Of a stretch of 64,000 bases of DNA, positions 33,441-44,474 are shown piece after piece. The DNA is from Chanos chanos (taxonomy: Eukaryota > Chordata > Actinopteri > Gonorynchiformes > Chanidae). The notes beneath the pieces were generated by a model. It ran no database searches. It was not told where the DNA came from and worked only from the letters and a program-made list of their open reading frames with translations. The position numbers and the translations under genes were made by a program. Numbering within the stretch: position 1 is the stretch's first letter; the number at the start of each line of letters is the position of its first letter. Location: contig NC_044509.1 in assembly GCF_902362185.1 (NCBI RefSeq), forward strand, positions 15,193,866-15,257,865, given 5' to 3'.

Positions 33441-36400
33441 CTTATATGTGCATCTGCAAATCAGCAGAATACACTACTGCGTCATCTAAGTAAGCTTCGC
33501 AGTTCAGTACCCCCTTGAAAACAACAGTCATCAGTAGCTGAAATGGAGCCGAAGCATTTGCATTTTGCAAATGCCATAACTGAGTACTAAAGAAAATGGT
33601 GAGGCATAACAAAGGCAGAGATCTCAGCAGCACGGAAGTTAACAGAACCTGCCAGTACCCTTTTAACAGGTCGAGTTGACTTAGAAACTTCGCAAACCCA
33701 ACTCTGTCGATGCAATCCTCCATATGTGGCAGAGGGAAGGAATCAGGCCGTATTCACCTTAGCTTTTGCCTCTGAATACGGAGCTCCCGGAACCTGGCCA
33801 CGAACATGATAGGGCTTCAACATGTTCATGTGGCACACACAAGTCTTTCGGTTAGGCGTCCGAATTATATAGTCCGTTTCAAAGAGCTTACAGTCCACCG
33901 CATAAGGGCCAGAAAAACCAGCTTGCAAAGCTGAACCAGGGATCAGTAACAATACCAAAACTTGGTCCCCAGGGCTAAAACAGTGTGGCACCGCTCTCTG
34001 GTTGTGGCAGGCTTTCCTTGCTGTCTGCAAGAAGACAAAAATTTATTAGTGTACAGGCAGGCAGAGTGAAGCCACTCACTAACATAGTCCAGTATGTTGA
34101 ACAGGGACTTTGGGGTATCACTTAACAGTTGCTCTTTGAGGAGCTTCAGAGGACCTCTCAAGGAATGCCCAAATACCTGTGATTCTGGGTGATAAACACA
34201 CGAAACCTTATGATTGACAGAGAGCGTTTGCATAACCTGCACGAACACTTTGGACAAAAAGTTTGTGCCTTGATCAGATTACACGAAATTTGCCAAATGT
34301 GGCAAAGAACTGCATTAGTGCTTTGACTATGACAGGGGCAGTAATCGTATGTAGAGGAAATCCCTCGGGATATCGGGTAGCAGCACACATGACCATTAAC
34401 AAGTACTGATTACTGGACTTGGTTTTAGGAAAGGGGCCCACGCAATCAATCAGCACATGCTCATGTGGTTCTCCTATCACTAGTATGGGGGACAGAGGCG
34501 CAGGGGGAATTGTCTGGTTTGGTTTACCCATAAACTGGTAAGCAGGACTGGTTCGACAGTAGTCAGCCACCGCAGACTTCATACCAGGCCAAAAGAAATG
34601 CTGCAGCATACGGCTGTAAGTCTTAGTGACATCTCAGAGTCCTGCAAGGTAATGATCATACATTAACTGTAAAACATATTGTCAGCACTCTGTCAGCACC
34701 ACAATCTGAAAAACCGTGTTCCACCCTGAGTCATCAGATACTGCTGGTGACTACGTTTGCATAAGTAAACCTTTCTCAATGAAATAAACACTTGGTTTGC
34801 TATGTATAGTTTCGGACTCTCCCATAGCAGACAAACACAAAGCGAGAGAGAGATCTGCACGTTGGGCTGCTATAAGCTGCTCATGGGTGTTCGGCAGCTT
34901 AAAATCTTCATCCCTTCTAACAACAGACTCAGCATGATCTTTAAGACATTTTATCACAGAGTCCGCAACTGGTGATACCACCAAAACCGTGTTTTGATCA
35001 GAGGAGGCAAGGAATGAATCAAACAGATCGACAGGGTTGTGATGTTTGTGGGACTGAGCACAAGTCATTACAGAAGCAGAAAACACAGCAGGAAACTCAT
35101 GAGCAAGCCCATCAGCCTGGGGCTGCTCCGCGTGCATAGCAGTCACCTCTGGTAAAGGTGGCACCTTACCACCTGCCAGGGCATTCCCCAAAATTAAGGC
35201 AGTGATGGTCTTACCCTCATCTTGACAAAATCATTAACAAAGTCAGACTGCAAGTAAATTGTGTGCGGTGGAACCCTTAGACGGCCCATCTCAATATCCT
35301 GCACCAGGACATATGACCCAACGATTTCCTCTGCGAAATCTAGCGTGTCAGAGTATATAAATGATTGAGCTGCACCAGTATTATGCAGCATGACCATGAG
35401 TTTCCGCTCCTCCAGTTTGCCAGATTTTGACATGAACCTTTTCCACAGAAAAGGAGTATAGCTAGTGTCAGGGGTGGGATTAACAGTGACTAGACTGTTC
35501 AAGGACCATTTTAACCAGACCCACGCTATTAGAATAGTCCGACTATTGTCGTTGCTGTTTGTATTTTAAACTCAGACAGTCGGCAATTACATGACCTGCT
35601 TCATGACAATAAAAACATTTCCAATCAGCTTTGGAACGGGACTGTTTCTCATTCTGAGATTTGGTGACTGTGGGTGGTTTCTCATTGCTCTGAGTTGGGG
35701 CACGAGCAGACATGAACACAGTCTTGTGTGTTGAGCTAAACTCATCTGCCAACACAGCTGCTTGAGACAATGACTGCACTCTCTGTTCATTTAAATACGA
35801 AGCCATACGCTCAGGCAAACAATTCTTTAATTCCTCCAAGAGGACTAGCTCATGAAGAGTTGCAAAATCAGACACCTTGCTTGACACACACCGCTTACTG
35901 AAGAGAATACCCTTCTCTCTAGCCAACTGAACAAACATCTGACTCACTGACTTCTTATGGCTCCTAAACCGCTGCCTATAAGCCTTAGGCACCAACTCAT
36001 ATCGATGCTGTACAGCTGCCTTAACAGTGTCATACTGCAGGCCCTGGGCCAGTGAAAGTGCAAAACAAACCTCATGTGCCTTACCTACAAATTTGCACTG
36101 CAGCAATAAGGGCCAGACCTCTTTAGGCCATTGCAGTGAAGCTGCAATGCGCTCAAAGGCACTGAAATAACAATCAACTTCAGATTCATGGGAAGGCGGC
36201 ACCAAATTAATATGTTTGCTGACATCAAACCCAGGCAGAACCTGTTGAGCAACTGGGGCAGAGTCCATGGTGGGAGAGGCAGCATGTGCAGGTGCATCCA
36301 GCGCATACACTCCCCGCTCCTCCAGACCTTAAAACACAGAGAGCCTAATAATGTTCTTCAATACCTGCCTCCCAACTGCAATGCTAGAATGCTCAGCTAG

Positions 36401-37416
36401 CAACAAAAGATCATCCTTACAGCACGTATCTAGCCGTTCCACAGTGGGGTTACTGAGGAACTCAACACTAAACTGGGGCATTGCTCCCACCACTGACACA
36501 CCGTCCACTAGGCATAGAAACGCAAGTGCACAAACGTGCAAGGCCACAAAAACAAACAAACAAATACGGGGCGGAAAATAAGACAAACAATTCAAAGAGA
36601 AAGAAATATCCTGGGCTTGGGGAACAATATCCCAGATGAGCCCCCAATTTATGTTATGTCCCAGGTGTGATATGGTGTCCAGGGGTATTGATAAGGGATG
36701 CAGCATAAAAGAATTCCACCACCAGTGCTAGCTTGGGACAGTGCAACGAAAACACAGACACGGGAGCAATGTACAAGGAAAATGTGTGATATATTAATAG
36801 TATGTACAAAACTATATTTACAGATATATACAGAATATTTACAATAACAAACATACAAGGGAAAAAGGGGGGGGGAGAGAACAGACGATGTCCACGAAAA
36901 GAACCAAGCAAACAAAACACCCTAAATACCTTCACCAAAACACACACACTTATCTACAAAACAAAAAGGTGGCAGAGCCAAAGGAAACCTAACTTCCCTG
37001 ACAACCTAAAAGAACAAAACATACAAAAGTGGCACCCGCATCTAACACAACCCCTATACAAAGTGATAAATTACCATGGGGATCCCCCACCTGCTCTCTT
37101 CCCACGGTAACCAAATGTAAACAAGCCGAGACACAATTCAGAAAACGAAGTCAGAAAATGATACACAGACAAACGTGGTAACGACAAGTTTGTAAATAGC
37201 AAAAACACAAAAGAATGAAGGGTCAAAGTGAGATTGAAATCTGCACACTTCAAATCCGACATCTTTAAATTTGAGCGCTCCGTCTCTGCTTGGCCAGGCC
37301 TGGAAGGGGCACTCTGGCTGGCTGGGCTGAATCAAGGAGACAGGATGCAACACCAGGCCAGATGAAGACTGACAGCTGCTTTGCGCTGCAGCTGGATACC
37401 TGCGTAAGGAGAGTAC

Positions 37417-37466
<50 letters not shown>

Positions 37467-37527
37467 CAAGACACAGGCGAAACGGGGAGGAAAACAAGAA
37501 AAAACAAAATGCACAGTGCACATAACA
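33440..37527 (-). mobile_element. Ty3/Gypsy LTR retrotransposon fossil, integrase before RT
   Basis: A - strand LTR-element fossil. Parts in order of transcription: LTR at 36652-37527 (876 bp, TGTTATG...CATAACA ends); a primer site at 36629-36646 resembling the complement of tRNA-Pro; a gag region at 35543-36310 with a zinc knuckle (CFYCHEAGHVIADC); a protease-like region around 35194-35502; a further pol segment at 34751-35191; an integrase region at 33743-34609 (FFWPGMKSAV, then IDCVGPFPKTKSSNQYLL); and a reverse transcriptase segment at 33442-33723 with a YLDD core. Integrase ahead of RT is the order reported for Gmr1-like Gypsy elements of fish. It is broken with several interruptions and no second LTR is seen. 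It looks moderately young. Confidence 0.75.
36652..37527 (-). repeat. LTR of the Gypsy fossil
   Basis: The ends are inverted copies (TGTTATG and CATAACA). The upstream part contains an AG/CT microsatellite (about 37428-37461). The LTR abuts a primer binding site, and on the outer side abuts sequence (atctaagagaactgaa) whose paralogue at 15567 is uninterrupted, which fixes this edge as an insertion point. Confidence 0.75.
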
Positions 37528-37528
37528 A

Positions 37529-37945
37529 TTATCTAAGAGAACTGAATTTTAAGAGTATTATTGCACTTGTGACTCTAATGCTGCTATTTAATAAATGTTC
37601 ATGCTAATGAAGACTTGTTTTGAGTAGTTTCTAGGTTCAGTGTTCAGAGTGCTGAACTATAAAAAAAGCTGTCCAGAGAAACTGTATTTTAACTAGGTTC
37701 TGATTCTCAAGTAAGGTTATGATAATTGCTAAGTGATATTAGTACTCAGTCTAATATTCATTGCAAGCCATTAACCACAACTTATGTATACCATTGCCAT
37801 GTTAGTATGTATGCATGTATGTATATTTATACATGTAGTCACCATGGAGGATATGTTGTAGCCACTACAATCTTGAACACTTCTGGTCCAGTTAACAATC
37901 AGCTCAGGCCAACAGTTAGCAAACTCAGGTCCTTTGCTGTGAAGT
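37529..37945. repeat. Duplicated downstream block, module 2 copy
   Basis: This block pairs with 15567-16025. It carries the same order of motifs (gagtattattgcacttgtga, taataaatgttcatgctaat, catgtagtcaccatggagg, ggccaacagttagcaaactc) with scattered differences and a much shorter tatg array. It anchors the second module. Confidence 0.75.
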
Positions 37946-38159
37946 TCTGAATTGGGAAATTTGAATTGGTAAATTTGAATATATTGTAATTGTCTAAACT
38001 GTCAGTTTAGACAAAAGCAAATTCTGCCATAAGAGAAAGGTAAGGCTCTCACATTTTGTTTTGGTTATGTTGGAACTTTGAATAAATTAATCACTGGATT
38101 ATGTAGTTGCCAATAACAGCCTTGTATGACAGCATAATCTATGAAACAATCTCACAGAG

Positions 38160-38620
38160 TCCTATTAAATATTTCAAGATGCACATGGATGCTTTGGGGC
38201 AACTTGGAGAAGGCGAGGTTGGGTCTTTGAAATGCTGAAGGTGAAAGGGAGATGCAGATGGCCAATCTTAAAGTTTGTCCAATGAAGAGGTGCACCACAC
38301 CTTATTCCAATCATCAGAAGATGTCAGGCCAGCAAGCACAACTCTTAGTGACTCCTGGCCTGCATACAGACTTCAGCAAGAAGGCTTCATCCACTACCAA
38401 GTCAACCATTGTAGGTTTTTTGTGCATCCTAGAACTGGTGTTCACACCCAGCGTCATGAAAGAGCATGGAGAACCTACAAAAGGGATGTATACCATTAAA
38501 GAGGCAATATCACTGTTAAAACACTGAGGGACAATCTGGCATTCATAGCATGGCGCTATTGGTTGGCCAAGGAACATAGGAATGGTGTTCTTGGTCAACT
38601 CCTGGAAATATGAAGTATGA
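38160..38620 (+). mobile_element. Merlin-like (IS1016/ISXO2-type) transposase fragment
   Basis: Across neighbouring frames the + strand encodes TLSDSWPAYRLQQEGFIHYQ, then VNHCRFFVHPRTGVHTQRHE, RAWRTYKRDVY and LAFIAWRYWLAKEHRNGVLG. The pattern SD.W..Y...H..VNH...FV.P.TGVHTQ..E..W is the DDE catalytic region of ISXO2/IS1016-like transposases, the group to which eukaryotic Merlin transposons belong. The N-terminal part is degraded and the frame changes at least once. No terminal inverted repeats were found, so this is a relic. Confidence 0.6.
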
Positions 38621-39600
38621 TTCATTTTGAGATACAGATGTGAGAATCCAAATTAATCCGAACATTCAAAGTCAGAAAACAATCAATAATAAGAAATGTG
38701 ACATAATGCATACCTGCATGTAAAATAAGAGCTTGTAGCTTTATTATTAAAAATGCTGTTTTTGGTTGGTTTGTTGGTTTTCCCTCACTGTGCAAATTCT
38801 GCAGAACATCTGCTGCAGTTCTCCACAGGGGAAAGAAATAATAGTTTGAAAAGTAAGAATTATGAAATCTGCTCAGTAGCATTTTATTAAATATTGTCAT
38901 TATTCTAGCGTATTATTGTGTATAGTGGTGTTCCTTTTTCTAACGCCAAGGAAAGATAATCTATCTCCAAGGAAAGATAAACAGGTTGTACAAAGAGATG
39001 TATGGTGTGATTTCATAATAGTGTAACACTGTCTTGTTACCAGGTAACACAATGGGAACATGTGATGTTGCATTTTCCAGCGCTGATTTCATGTAATATC
39101 AGTTTATTTACCTCATTGGGTAACAACACTTGTCTGTAGGTAGGCCTATATCTAAAAGTAATATAATAACACTAGATGATTGTAATGCACTAATTAATTA
39201 TATTTTCGATGCAACTTCCCACACCATTTTGGAGAACTCTGATGCCATCACCTGACATGTGATGCAATAACAGAGAAACAAGATGGAAAGAAGTAAGTTT
39301 GCATTTTACAGCTCCAATACCATTTAATTTCACTGGAATTACAGTCCATTACTGTGTTTGTACTTCATGCTTCACCTGACCATTTAAAGACATAACAGGT
39401 AAGAAACAAAGTGGAAACAGGTAAATTAGTATTTTATAGCCCTGATACCGCATAGTTTCAGCAGAAGTACTTAATTTGTTTTGGGGTAATAACCCTCATG
39501 GCTTGAAACCCTATGGGTATTTGGAAGAATTAGTGTGAAATGTTGGTTAATCAGACATTATGCTGTAAGAGCTGAATGTTTAAGACCTAAAAATGTAAAA
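38621..39600. other. Unassigned AT-rich DNA
   Basis: A short tandem pair (ccaaggaaagataa(t/a)c) occurs at about 38946-38982. Nothing else is recognised. Confidence 0.35.
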
Positions 39601-39639
39601 ATTATGCAACAATTACTGGCGAATTGTTTAGTAATACTC

Positions 39640-40020
39640 AGTTATTATTGCAACAGTTAATAATTATTTAGTAATGACTGGAAAACTAATATTTTATTCA
39701 CAGATAATTAAGGTAATTAAATAAATTATAATTATTAACTTGTTACCATTTTTTAAACGTTTTTATTACTGACTTATTACCCTGATAATTACTGATGTAT
39801 TTAGTAACAACTAGGAAAATAACTAGGAAACATTTAATTTATGGATAATTTCAACTCATTGCCATTATTTTACTATTTTATTACTGACTTGTTACTCCTT
39901 AAATTACTGACTTATTATTTAGTAACAACTAGAAAATTACCATTTAATTTATGGATAAGTACAACTCATTACCATAGTATTACCATATCGTTACCCTATA
40001 ATTACCTATCTGTAAAGTGC
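39640..40020. repeat. Degenerate tandem repeat, period about 120 bp
   Basis: The motif atttagtaac(a)a(c/g)actagaaaa...atttaatttatggataa...caactcattaccat...ttattactgactt recurs about three times (near 39668, 39798 and 39918). The units are AT-rich and divergent. Open frames here are low-complexity. Confidence 0.6.
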
Positions 40021-41374
40021 TATAGATGTCTAATTTACAATCATGATATATGGTCTTCAGCTTTACTAAAATAATTTGAAAGGGGATCTTATTATTTTAT
40101 GACCTGAGGATTAGCAGTGACTTGCCTTCTTTATGACAGCTGCTCTTACTGTTGGTGACAGGTAACATGCATTTAACTGTGATACAATAGTTTTCCTTGT
40201 GAATAAAGAAGTCATGGGAAGCCACAGTGCACACACTTAAGATTAACTCATGTGCACTGAAATATTGTGGTTAGGGTTAGGGTTAGATTAAATTATATGG
40301 TGCCCCATGCTGGGCTTCAGATTTCCAGTCACAATACTACTATCAGCTGGTGAGGTTGTTGTGAAGAACACTGGACTTTTTTTTTTATCCGTCAATTTGG
40401 GAGAAAATGGGTAAAAAATCCTCCCTAAAACTTAAAGAATACACTCGAAAAAGCAGCATGTGAAATTTAGCTAGTGGTCTCATTGTTCATTTTATGTAGT
40501 CTACTTAACTCATCCTTATCATAATGCTTTTGGAGGGAACTGCATTTTATTGTGGCTATTCTAAGCTAATGAGGAAAAACAAAACTTAACAGGCAAAATC
40601 AAACAGTATGAATCCTGAAATAGGAAAAATACGTACCAAAGAAGGTAAAAGGTAAATACTTGTGGATCTTGTTCTTCTTACATAAGTGGAACAAATCCAT
40701 GTGCCCAGATAAAACTCAAGTGACCCCCAAAGGAAATGAACTTAGTTGTAACTAATACCCAACCTTTGACCCTCACAATCAGTGGCAGTCATAAACCATG
40801 CAATAGACTGTTTCACTTTACTCCTCAGGATAACTTTATTGATAACAACAGATCAGACGTTTTGAATCAAATATTGAAATATATAAAAACAAGCTCAACA
40901 AAACAGGTTTCCATAATAAAAGGATTGTGTTAGAGGAAATTACAGTTGATATTAATATTCATTCAAATTTGTCACATTACAAAGAAAACAGAAAAGAATG
41001 ACATATCTATTACCAGGAAATTATAATGCATTAAGTAAAATACTGTTTTTTCATCCTAACACTTGACTGCATTAAGGCTCATGACAGTGAAAGTGGAGCG
41101 AAGTTAAATCTATGTCAAGAAGTGGAAGATGTGCTTGTTTTGAGAGGGGAAAGGAGCAAATATTTGGAATTGTGAAAACTACACGGTTTGGAGGGGGGAA
41201 CAACTGTTAAAATGGTGTGAAACATTGTAGTACAACAGACAGTAAAATCAACCAGACTGAATTGGATTCCACAGTGGAAGGGGGAAGTGGAGACACTTTG
41301 CAATGCAAGCGCTGATCTACTTTGGCAGGACGAAAATTAAAAAAGCAATCGATACAGAAGATCCTACTAAATCA
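40021..41374. other. 3' flank of the 41375 OR gene
   Basis: From about 40410 this matches downstream sequence of other type III units. On the - strand an AATAAA signal (40835-40840) lies about 535 bases beyond the stop. It sits in the same context (AATAAAG..ATCCTGAGGAGTAAAG) as signals at 49886-49891 and 55954-55959. I infer a long OR 3'UTR ending near 40820. No other gene seen. Confidence 0.5.
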
Positions 41375-42328
41375 TCACTTGACTGGCATAATATAATTGA
41401 ACTTGGACAATGTTTTCAGCAACTGTGTTCTGATTTCTTTAGTTCTTAAACAGTAAACTACTGGGTTAACGAGTGAGGGAATCATTGTGGACAGAATGAC
41501 TACAGCATTCCGCTCAGTTAGATTAAGTCTGACACCTACTCTGGTTAACAGTCCAGATACTACTTTCGGTATAAAGTAACAGGAGACTGCTATAACATGA
41601 GAAGTGCATGTTTTGAACATTTGTCCCTGACTTTCCTTATTTGGCAATCTTAGAACAGTGTGTGCAATTTTGACATATGTTAAAAAGACAAATGGAAGTT
41701 GTCCACATAGAAGCCATATACCTAGTATTGTTGATACCCCAAATGATTGTTCTGGATCTGCACATGCAGCCCTCACCATTGCAGCGTAGTCACAAAACAC
41801 ATATCTGATAATTGGCTGACAGTAGGGAAGATTATCAGCAATGAGGCCCAGGGGTATCATAGCACATATAGCAATAAGCCATGTGAGTGCAATGAGCATG
41901 AATATACGTGAATTTGTGAGAATGCTGTGGTATCTTAATGGGAGGCTGATAGCAACCAAACGATCCACAGCCATCAATGACAATGCCAAACATTCTGTCA
42001 TATCACCAAGATGGTAAGCGTACATTCTTGAAATACAGGAGTAGTAAGAAATCGTTTTAATCTCAGCAAGGAGAACTGAAATCATTGTTGTACTGGCGCT
42101 TGTAGTGAACATGATATCCACAAGTGCTAAATTGCATATGAGAATATACATGGGTCTATGTAAACGTCTCTCTGTTAAAATGAGGCATATATTTGTTCCA
42201 CTGGTCAACAATGTAAGGAAATAAGATATGAGGATGAGACATCCAAGAAGTTTCTGATTGGATAAATGGTCAAAACCTATAATTGTAAACTGTTGTACTC
42301 TTACACCTGTGTCATTTCCTGGATTCAT
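41375..42328 (-). CDS. Odorant receptor, type III array gene 1
   Basis: This gene encodes a complete 317-residue odorant receptor, the first gene of the tandem array and about 96% identical to the 44475 protein. Landmarks: MNPGNDTG with glycosylation site NDT, RRLHRPMYILICNLA at TM2, MAVDRLVAISLPLRY at TM3, KESQGQMFKTCTSH ahead of TM6, SLVNPVVYCLRTKEIR at TM7. The TM7 Pro is present, unlike the 17313 relative. A ctctttcag acceptor lies 20 bases upstream of the ATG. A Cys-Ile-Ser variant occurs in the first extracellular loop where paralogues have Cys-Phe-Ser. No disabling change is seen. Confidence 0.95.
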   Translation of the reverse strand: MNPGNDTGVRVQQFTIIGFDHLSNQKLLGCLILISYFLTLLTSGTNICLILTERRLHRPMYILICNLALVDIMFTTSASTTMISVLLAEIKTISYYSCISRMYAYHLGDMTECLALSLMAVDRLVAISLPLRYHSILTNSRIFMLIALTWLIAICAMIPLGLIADNLPYCQPIIRYVFCDYAAMVRAACADPEQSFGVSTILGIWLLCGQLPFVFLTYVKIAHTVLRLPNKESQGQMFKTCTSHVIAVSCYFIPKVVSGLLTRVGVRLNLTERNAVVILSTMIPSLVNPVVYCLRTKEIRTQLLKTLSKFNYIMPVK

Positions 42329-42636
42329 TTTCTGTCAGCGTTAAACAGCTGAAAGAGATAAATACAACAGTGAAGCCAGACATTAAAAATCATCAAAAGA
42401 CTGTGTGATTGCAGTATAGTCTATGTATTTCGTATTTCGAGTTATCAGTGTACTGGCTCCGAATACACGCAAGCTTTCTAAGAAAGAATTTTCTACAAAC
42501 CAGGTTGCAAAAAAAGAAAAAAAAAAGAAAAAAAAAGAAAAAGCAAAACTATACATCATTAATACATCGTGTTCATTATGTTATCTTTTACAAAATGTCT
42601 GGTGTATTTCAAATGAACCAAAGCATGAGATATTAC

Positions 42637-42760
42637 CTTTATCAAGTATTTGGTGCACTTGCAGCAAATCTGTAGATTGCTGAGAGTCCTGGCATTTTTA
42701 TGTGTGTTTTCGGATGGAATGCCACTCCCCTTTAACCCTCTCATTGAATAAGCTGGCCGT
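42637..42760 (-). promoter_or_regulatory. Proximal promoter and first exon of the 41375 OR
   Basis: On the - strand: the GAGAGGGTTAAAGGGGAGTG block at about 42724-42743, a TATA-like CACATAAAAATGCC (42691-42704), a short exon ending at 42637 and a GTAATA donor (42636). The acceptor is at 42350-42349, giving a 288-base 5'UTR intron that contains an A-rich AAAAAGAAA tract. The architecture is shared with the other type III genes. Confidence 0.65.
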
Positions 42761-43440
42761 TGATTTTAGGCCACAGTACTCATTAAACAAGTAGTCATGT
42801 GCAAAAAACAACCCCATCAGGACTGATAGAAATATTTGCTTATGTCACCACTATGAAAACATAGCATTTATCGTTTATGTCATTTCAGTTACATTTTGCA
42901 ATATATCTAAAGCTTTATGGAAACAGATGCTGCAAATTTGGTAAAGTTAGGGCAATATATTTTACCTTGTCAGACATGCAGAAGACTGATGTGTTACCAA
43001 AACAAATGATTTGTGGTCATTTAATTGAACATTCAGCCCTATCAGATGGGATCTCCTGTATCAACAGGGCACCTGTACAGTGACAGGCTAATACAGGGAA
43101 ATACTGTGGGTCTCCACATGTGTGATGTTCCCATGGAGATGCTTGTACAGTGGACGCTCTCAACTGCTTTTTGGAACAAATGCTGCCAGTGTTTCTTTCT
43201 ACCTGAAAAATAGGTGTGGCCAGCGTGTTTCATTAAAAAAAAAGAAAAAAAAGACGCTACATGTGAAGACACCCTTAGACATTTTTATACCCACAATGTG
43301 ACGCATACTTATTGGTGCACTGACGCTGATAAGATTTACTCCTTAGATATCGAAATTTGGTACTGAATGATAAGGCATTTTTCGATACTCCATAGTATTG
43401 AAGCAATTCAGTCGGTGCCATAATCGAAGTTCGGTACCCA
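42761..43440. other. Upstream spacer of the 41375 OR
   Basis: Shared spacer of the array units (gcaaaaaacaaccccatcag, aaagctttatgg, gtgggtctccacatgtg). A different repeat tract occurs around 43340-43440 (tcgaaatttggtac, gaagttcggtaccc), resembling inverted ends of a small DNA element. No gene. Confidence 0.45.
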
Positions 43441-43446
43441 GCCCTA

Positions 43447-43667
43447 ATAAACACTCTTCATTTTCCTTTGGTACTTTGTGTGAAATTGTCTTTACTAGAA
43501 GTCTGTGATGACCCCTAAGTCTGAAAGCTTTGGAAATTCCTCTGTTAAGTGTGTATATCCTGATTATTTTCTGTTCTTCTCCCTGGTCCGCTCTACTCCA
43601 TCTTCCAAGTCTAATATACACTGAGCTTGTCCTCACACACATCCAGCATATCCCTCAGTTTGTGACA
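43447..43667 (+). repeat. Solo-LTR-like block, array copy 1 (partial)
   Basis: Shares the cttttgg(t/a)actttgtgtga, gtgatgacccctaagtctga and catccagcatatccctcag motifs with 49477-49827 and ends tttgtgacaca. Only the downstream part is present. It was duplicated along with the OR units. Confidence 0.5.
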
Positions 43668-44474
43668 CAACCAAGGTACATAAAAGGTACATACATGTGG
43701 ATCTTATTATTATCTTCTACTTGTTACGTAAGTGGAACAAATTCACATGCTTGGACAAAACTCAACAGGCCCTCAAAGGAAATGCACTTATTTGCAGCTA
43801 TTACTTTTAAAAGGAAACCTTTAAACCTTTAAAAGGAGACTTCTCTCACAATCAGTGACATGAGTCATAAGCCATTCAGTGCAGTGTTTTACTTTACTCC
43901 TCAAGATATTTTTACTGATAACAGGAGATCAGAAGATTTAAATTGAAGACTAAAATATATTAAAACAGGTTCAACAAAACAGGTTTTCATAAAAAAACTA
44001 TATTACATGAAATTATAGGTTCTATTAATATTCATCATAATTCATCACATTTCAACAACAACAAAAAAAAGACAGAAAAGGAAATATCTATTACAATACT
44101 GCTTTTTTGCCCTAACACTTGGCGATTCCTTCCTTGCCATGAGCCTTCATGCAGCCAAGCCAAATCTACATCAGAAGGTGGAAGATGTGCTGATTTTCAG
44201 AGGCTCACTACATTGGGGGGAGAAAATATTTAAAACTGTGAAACCTGAAAACTAAAAAAAATGTGTGTGTGTGTGTGTGTGTTTGCTACTGATTTGGAGT
44301 GAAATGTTGTAGTACAAACCGCCAGGCAAATCAACTAGGTTGAGCTGGATTTCATATATTTAATTTCATAGGGGGAGTGAAGACACCTCGCCTTTCCAAA
44401 AGTAGATCAATGCTTGCATAGCAAATGTTTAACATTACGGTTAGTGATCAACACAAAAAATCAAAACTAAATCA
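43668..44474. other. 3' flank of the 44475 OR gene
   Basis: Aligns with the downstream flanks of the other array genes. The polyadenylation hexamer position reads AGTAAAAA on the - strand (near 43910), weaker than AATAAA elsewhere. A GT array lies at 44262-44281. No other gene. Confidence 0.45.
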
